Shown in pieces: positions 33,505 to 36,952 of a stretch of 36,952 bases of DNA (the stretch's first letter is position 1; each line of letters starts with the position of its first letter). Source of the DNA: Pseudomonadota bacterium (lineage in GTDB: Bacteria > Pseudomonadota > Alphaproteobacteria > MPNO01 > UBA2964); the NCBI GenBank assembly GCA_027624735.1, contig JAQBTY010000004.1, positions 1 to 36,952 of the forward strand, written 5' to 3'. A program made the position numbers and the translations under genes. The notes below the pieces were generated by a model. It saw nothing but the letters and a program-made list of their open reading frames with translations, ran no database searches and was not told the origin of the DNA.

Positions 33505-34293
33505 TTAAACGCGCCAGCCGGAATGGATGGCGACGATGCCGCCGGACAGGGCGCGATAGCTTACATTGCCAAAGCCCGTAGCCCGCATTTCGCCGGCCAG
33601 CGTTTCGGGATCCGGAAAACGCCGAATGCTTTCAGCCAGATACTGATAGGCCTCCCGGTCGCCGGCCACCCGCTCGCCGAGCCAGGGCAGAACGCGGTAG
33701 GAGTAGGCGTCATATAAAGAAGCAAGCATCGGCATGACCGACGGCGAAAATTCCAGGCACAGAAAATGCCCACCCATGTCGAGGACGCGGTGCAATTCAG
33801 ACAAGGCGGCCATCCGGTCGGTGACGTTGCGCAGACCGAACGATATGGTGCAGGCGCTGACGGCGCGGCTGGTCACCGGCAGCGCTTCGGCGCGGGCGCA
33901 GACCAGCGCGACGCCGTTGAGATGTCCGGCATCGATCGCGCGACGCTTGGCGACGCGCAGCATGGCGTAGTTGGGGTCGCAGATAGTGACGGCGTCCAGC
34001 ATGGCGCCCTCCCGGCTCGCTACCCGTTCCAGGGCGCGAAGCGCCACGTCGCCTGTGCCGCCGGCTACATCGATCAGGCGCATGGAAGTACGTGGATTGA
34101 GCCAGTCGATGAGCGCCTGTTTCCAGAGGCGGTGCAGCCCCCCGCTCATCAAATCATTCATTAAATCATAGCGATCGGCGACCGAATCGAAGATGGCGCT
34201 GACCATGCCGGCATGGTCTTCCTGACGAACGCGGCGGAACCCGAAATCGGTATCCCCTTCGTCGCGGCGGCGTTCATCGGAAGTCGTTGTCAT
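33505..34293 (-). CDS. ubiE: Ubiquinone/menaquinone biosynthesis C-methyltransferase UbiE
   Basis: SAM-dependent C-methyltransferase of ubiquinone (and, where present, menaquinone) synthesis. The UbiE signature FDSVADRYDLMNDLMSGGLHRLWK is followed by the SAM motif LIDVAGGTGDVALRAL, then SFGLRNVTDRMAAL and CLEFSP, and the C-terminal YRALSGGIVAIHSGWRV. The 262-aa length is typical of alphaproteobacteria. It is the first gene of the ubiE-ubiB unit and divergent from mutM across a 77-bp gap. Confidence 0.96.
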   Translation of the reverse strand: MTTTSDERRRDEGDTDFGFRRVRQEDHAGMVSAIFDSVADRYDLMNDLMSGGLHRLWKQALIDWLNPRTSMRLIDVAGGTGDVALRALERVASREGAMLDAVTICDPNYAMLRVAKRRAIDAGHLNGVALVCARAEALPVTSRAVSACTISFGLRNVTDRMAALSELHRVLDMGGHFLCLEFSPSVMPMLASLYDAYSYRVLPWLGERVAGDREAYQYLAESIRRFPDPETLAGEMRATGFGNVSYRALSGGIVAIHSGWRV

Positions 34294-34370
34294 ACAACGA
34301 CAATAGCCTAGGGGATCAATTCGCGCTAGCGTGTGATCGGGAAACGGGTCCCGCGAAACAGAAGATACAC

Positions 34371-35228
34371 ATGCCTGAATTGCCGGAAGTGGAAACCGTG
34401 CGTCGCGGATTAGCGGCGGTGATGGAGGGGCGGCCTATTGTCAATGTGCTGGTGCGCCGTGGCGATCTGCGCCGGCCGTTGCCGGAAGGTTTTGCCGCCG
34501 CGCTGACCGGCCGAACGGTCATCGCAATCGATCGCCGCGCCAAGTACCTGCTTTTCCGCCTCGATGACGGCACGGTCGTGATTGCCCACCTCGGCATGTC
34601 AGGGAGCATGGTGATCGAGCAGGCGGTAGATTCCCAGGCGCCGGATGCGTTTCCCGATCCAAATATGGCCGGCGGGAAGCACGAACATATTGTCTTTTCG
34701 GTGGGTAACGGGACACAGATACGATTCTCCGACCCGCGGCGGTTCGGTCTCATGGATCTCGCCACCGAAGAAACCCTGGCCGATCATCCGCTGCTGGCAT
34801 CGATAGGCCCGGAACCGCTGGAGGAGTCTTTCGATGGCGCCGCCCTCGCGGCCCGGCTCACCGGCAAGCGGACGCCTATAAAATCGGCGCTGCTTGACCA
34901 GCGTATTGTCGCGGGACTTGGCAATATTTATGTCTGCGAAGCGCTTTTCGCGGCCGCACTCTCGCCTCGGCGCAGCGCCCATACCGTGCAGGGTGGGCGG
35001 GCCGATCGTCTGTTGCGGTCAATCAAGTCCGTCCTGTTGGCGGCGATCGAGGCGGGCGGGTCCACGCTTCGCGATCACGTCGCGCCGTCGGGTGAAATCG
35101 GCTATTTTCAGCACAATTTCCAGGTTTATGGCAGAGAGGACGAACCCTGCCCGTCGTGCGCCCAACCGATCCATCGCCTTGTGCAGGCAGGACGGTCAAC
35201 TTTCTTCTGTTCCCGATGCCAGCGGTGA
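34371..35228 (+). CDS. mutM: Formamidopyrimidine-DNA glycosylase
   Basis: Base-excision repair glycosylase/AP lyase that removes 8-oxoguanine and formamidopyrimidines. The protein must begin MPELPEVE because Pro2 is the catalytic nucleophile and Glu3 assists, so ATG 34371 (285 aa) is the start and the track start at 34287 is wrong. Other landmarks are RRAKYLLFRLDDG (catalytic Lys), HLGMSGSM, the H2TH region LLDQRIVAGLGNIYVCEALF, and the C-terminal zinc finger CPSC ... CSRC. The downstream small exported-protein gene overlaps its stop codon. Confidence 0.97.
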   Translation: MPELPEVETVRRGLAAVMEGRPIVNVLVRRGDLRRPLPEGFAAALTGRTVIAIDRRAKYLLFRLDDGTVVIAHLGMSGSMVIEQAVDSQAPDAFPDPNMAGGKHEHIVFSVGNGTQIRFSDPRRFGLMDLATEETLADHPLLASIGPEPLEESFDGAALAARLTGKRTPIKSALLDQRIVAGLGNIYVCEALFAAALSPRRSAHTVQGGRADRLLRSIKSVLLAAIEAGGSTLRDHVAPSGEIGYFQHNFQVYGREDEPCPSCAQPIHRLVQAGRSTFFCSRCQR

Positions 35229-35608
35229 TGTACATGGCGGGCATGCGTCGATCCGGCTACATTCTGGTTTCTGTCTTATGTGTTATTTCGCTGCTGGCAA
35301 CGACCATGACGTTGGCGGCGGACCGGTTCGTTTCCGGCATTGACGACCTTCCCTTAATGCCCGGACTCAAAGAAATCGACGGATCGGCCACGGTATTTTC
35401 CAAACCCGAGGGGCGTATCGTCGAAGTCACGGCCACCGGCGCCGTTAGCCGCGATGCGGTGAGGGCGTTTTACGATCGAACATTGCCGGAGCTCGGGTGG
35501 CGCCAACAGGCGGCAGGGAGCTGGCAGCGCGAAAACGAACGTCTGCGATTTGACCTGAGGGACGATAAAAAGGGATTGGTCATACAATTCTCTCTCACGC
35601 CTCGATAG
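35228..35608 (+). CDS. Small exported protein of unknown function
   Basis: 126-aa protein, not assigned to a family I can name. A typical signal peptide is present (MRRSGYILVSVLCVISLLATTMTLAA, from residue 6), with likely cleavage after the Ala-containing end before Asp-Arg-Phe. The mature part has DDLPLMPGLKEIDGSATVFSKPEG, then VSRDAVRAFYDRTLPELGWRQ, and ends in beta-rich sequence (LVIQFSLTPR). The overall look is a small periplasmic domain. ATG 35228 overlaps the mutM stop (TGATG); ATG 35216 or 35243 are alternatives. It sits between mutM and an enoyl-CoA hydratase gene. Confidence 0.75.
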   Translation: MYMAGMRRSGYILVSVLCVISLLATTMTLAADRFVSGIDDLPLMPGLKEIDGSATVFSKPEGRIVEVTATGAVSRDAVRAFYDRTLPELGWRQQAAGSWQRENERLRFDLRDDKKGLVIQFSLTPR

Positions 35609-35639
35609 TCGGTATGTTCCATCCAGAAAGGGCTTTTCA

Positions 35640-36419
35640 ATGAGTTACCGGACGATACTTGTCGAAACACGCGAGAATGTCGGTTTGATTATCTTGAATC
35701 GGCCCGATGCGTTGAATGCGATTTCGCAAGAACTGGTCGGGGAGCTTGCTAAAGCCCTCAATATTTTCGAAGCCGATGACGAAGTTGGCGCGATCGTTTT
35801 GACGGGCTCTGAAAAGGCGTTTGCCGCCGGCGCCGATATAAAGGAAATGCAGGGCAAGAGATGGCCTGACACGTTCGTCGACGATTTCATCACCGACGGC
35901 TGGGAGCGCATCGCACAATGCCGCAAACCCATCATCGCGGCGGTTGCGGGTTTCGCTCTTGGCGGGGGATGCGAAATTGCCCTGATGTGTGACTTCATTC
36001 TGGCGGCGGAAACCGCCAGGTTTGGACAGCCGGAAATAAAAATCGGCGTTTGGCCGGGCGCGGGCGGCAGTCAACGGCTGACCCGCATCGTCGGTAAGTC
36101 CAAGTCGATGGAAATGTGCCTGACCGGACGGATGATGGACGCCGAGGAAGCCGAGCGGTCGGGGTTGGTCAGTCGCATCGTTCCAGCAGCCAGCCTCGTG
36201 GATGAAGCGGTCAAGACCGCGCAGCTTATCGCGACCATGTCCCGCCCCGCGGCGATGATGGTAAAGGATGTGGTCAATCGCGCATATGAGACCACCCTGA
36301 GCGAAGGCGTGCGTTATGAACGGCGGATGTTCCAGGCTTCTTTCGCCATGCCGGATCAGCGTGAAGGCATGGCCGCCTTCGTGGAAAAGAGAAAACCCAA
36401 TTTTGGCGGTGGAAAATAG
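35640..36419 (+). CDS. Enoyl-CoA hydratase
   Basis: Crotonase-family enzyme that hydrates trans-2-enoyl-CoA to 3-hydroxyacyl-CoA in fatty-acid or amino-acid degradation. The oxyanion-hole segment AAGADIKEM and AGFALGGGCEIALMCD are present. Both catalytic glutamates are seen, in GGGCEIA and in FGQPEIKIGVWPGAGGSQRLTR. The 259-aa length matches mitochondrial-type short-chain enoyl-CoA hydratase. Chain-length preference is not evident. It lies just upstream of rpsT, a common alphaproteobacterial order. Confidence 0.93.
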   Translation: MSYRTILVETRENVGLIILNRPDALNAISQELVGELAKALNIFEADDEVGAIVLTGSEKAFAAGADIKEMQGKRWPDTFVDDFITDGWERIAQCRKPIIAAVAGFALGGGCEIALMCDFILAAETARFGQPEIKIGVWPGAGGSQRLTRIVGKSKSMEMCLTGRMMDAEEAERSGLVSRIVPAASLVDEAVKTAQLIATMSRPAAMMVKDVVNRAYETTLSEGVRYERRMFQASFAMPDQREGMAAFVEKRKPNFGGGK

Positions 36420-36464
36420 ATTTCGGGGCAGGCAGGCGCAGGGAGGAATTTTACCCGGAAACGC

Positions 36465-36491
36465 TTGACGTTACGGGGTCAGCGCTATAAA
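36465..36491 (+). promoter_or_regulatory. Candidate rpsT promoter
   Basis: CTTGACG (TTGACG at 36465-36470) and TATAAA (36486-36491) resemble the housekeeping sigma-70 elements of alphaproteobacteria, with a 15-nt spacer that is slightly short. The -10 lies inside a GCGCT/AGCGC dyad. It lies about 40 bp before the rpsT ATG. Confidence 0.5.
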
Positions 36492-36530
36492 AAGCGCCAC
36501 CCGCCAGGCGCGGATCAAAACGGATAAATC

Positions 36531-36794
36531 ATGGCAAATTCACCATCGGCAAAAAAGCGAGTACGCCAATCTGAGCGGCGCACCGAAATTAACCGCGACC
36601 GGCGGAGCCGGATCCGCACCTCGATCAAGAAGGTCGAGGAGTCGATCTCCAGCGGCGACAAAACTGCTGCGCAGGCAGCTCTCAAGAGCGCGCAGCCTGA
36701 AATTATGCGCGGCGCGGCTAAGGGTATTACTCACAAGAACACCGCGTCACGAAAGATCTCGCGGCTGTCCGCGCGCATCAAAGCGCTCGCCTGA
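36531..36794 (+). CDS. rpsT: 30S ribosomal protein S20
   Basis: Small basic helical 16S rRNA-binding protein of the 30S subunit. The 87-aa sequence starts [31 protein letters not shown]-like and contains [25 protein letters not shown], both diagnostic for S20. It has its own promoter-like sequence upstream and a hairpin downstream, and precedes the probable dnaA gene. Confidence 0.97.
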   Translation: MANSPSAKKRVRQSERRTEINRDRRSRIRTSIKKVEESISSGDKTAAQAALKSAQPEIMRGAAKGITHKNTASRKISRLSARIKALA

Positions 36795-36833
36795 AATCCA
36801 ACTTTATTGGTGATCTGATTTGCCGTTCGCAGC

Positions 36834-36857
36834 GGAAGCCGCGGGCGCGGCTTCCGT
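36834..36857 (+). terminator. Hairpin after rpsT
   Basis: CGGAAGCCGC (36834-36843) and GCGGCTTCCG (36848-36857) pair perfectly around GGGC. No T-tract follows on the plus strand, so termination strength is uncertain. Confidence 0.6.
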
Positions 36858-36928
36858 ATGCAAGCGCTTCATTCCAAGGCTTGTTGGTATACTCCGCTCA
36901 CGTCAGAACCCGAAAATCCTTTGGAGAT

Positions 36929-36952
36929 ATGACGCGAAAATTGTCTGATACG
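36929..36952 (+). CDS. Start of a gene cut by the window edge, probably dnaA
   Basis: ATG with GGAGAT just upstream opens eight codons (MTRKLSDT) before the sequence ends. The residues alone do not identify a family. The assignment to chromosomal replication initiator DnaA rests on the frequent rpsT-dnaA order in alphaproteobacteria. Confidence 0.45.

Noticed and set aside
34287-34370. N-terminal extension of mutM from the ORF track
   Set aside because: Catalysis needs Pro at position 2, which only ATG 34371 provides.
1-36952. Mobile elements, CRISPR array, tRNA or rRNA genes
   Set aside because: No transposase, integrase or phage genes, no regularly spaced repeats, and no cloverleaf or rRNA-like sequence noticed; gene order is conserved housekeeping throughout.

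Overview
The window is a block of alphaproteobacterial chromosome made almost entirely of vertically inherited housekeeping genes. Evidence for the lineage is gene content and order: a MucR/Ros regulator, Irr, PhoH-YbeY-CorC-Lnt, an XRE regulator next to metK-trmB, rimP-nusA-ylxR-infB-rbfA-truB-rpsO-pnp, fabA-fabB-fabI with irr, and mutM / enoyl-CoA hydratase / rpsT followed by a probable dnaA start. A Rhodospirillales-like or related free-living member is most likely, but the species cannot be named. I saw no tRNA, rRNA, CRISPR array, insertion sequence, prophage or integration site, and base composition looks even across the window.

Layout. (1) 1-2.2 kb: MucR-type regulator, Fur-family regulator with a long dyad upstream, PlsC-type acyltransferase. 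(2) 2.3-7.8 kb: miaB (frameshifted by a net 4-nt loss that also removes a cluster cysteine), phoH, ybeY, corC-like and lnt, all overlapping or closely spaced. (3) 8.0-10.7 kb: XRE regulator, strong terminator, metK, trmB. (4) 10.7-20.4 kb: candidate promoter and leader hairpin, then the transcription/translation operon rimP-nusA-ylxR/L7Ae-infB-rbfA-truB-rpsO-pnp, ended by a terminator. (5) 20.7-26.5 kb: fabA-fabB-fabI for unsaturated fatty acid synthesis, irr, then rubrerythrin / CCG-domain Fe-S protein / DUF3501. (6) 26.5-28.8 kb: exported SH3 protein divergent from a 2-hydroxyacid dehydrogenase, which converges on a heme-oxygenase-fold diiron protein. (7) 28.9-34.3 kb, minus strand: ubiE-ubiB, then coaBC-dut-moeB/thiF-dsrE. 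(8) 34.4 kb to end, plus strand: mutM, small exported protein, enoyl-CoA hydratase, rpsT, and the first codons of what is probably dnaA.

The least ordinary part is 23.3-26.5 kb. A nearly identical 14-bp core (AAATATACNTATAT) lies in a perfect dyad just before irr and again in a dyad before the rubrerythrin gene, so the regulator and the rubrerythrin/Fe-S/DUF3501 module may share one operator. That module looks like an iron- or peroxide-linked redox system whose biochemistry I cannot assign from known families. Other points worth a second look are the miaB lesion, a CADD/PqqC-like diiron protein, a dyad upstream of the Fur-like gene, a terminator-like hairpin in the rimP-nusA leader, and a consensus DnaA box upstream of coaBC. 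Starts were moved from the ORF track where conserved N-termini or ribosome-binding sites justified it; each case is noted.
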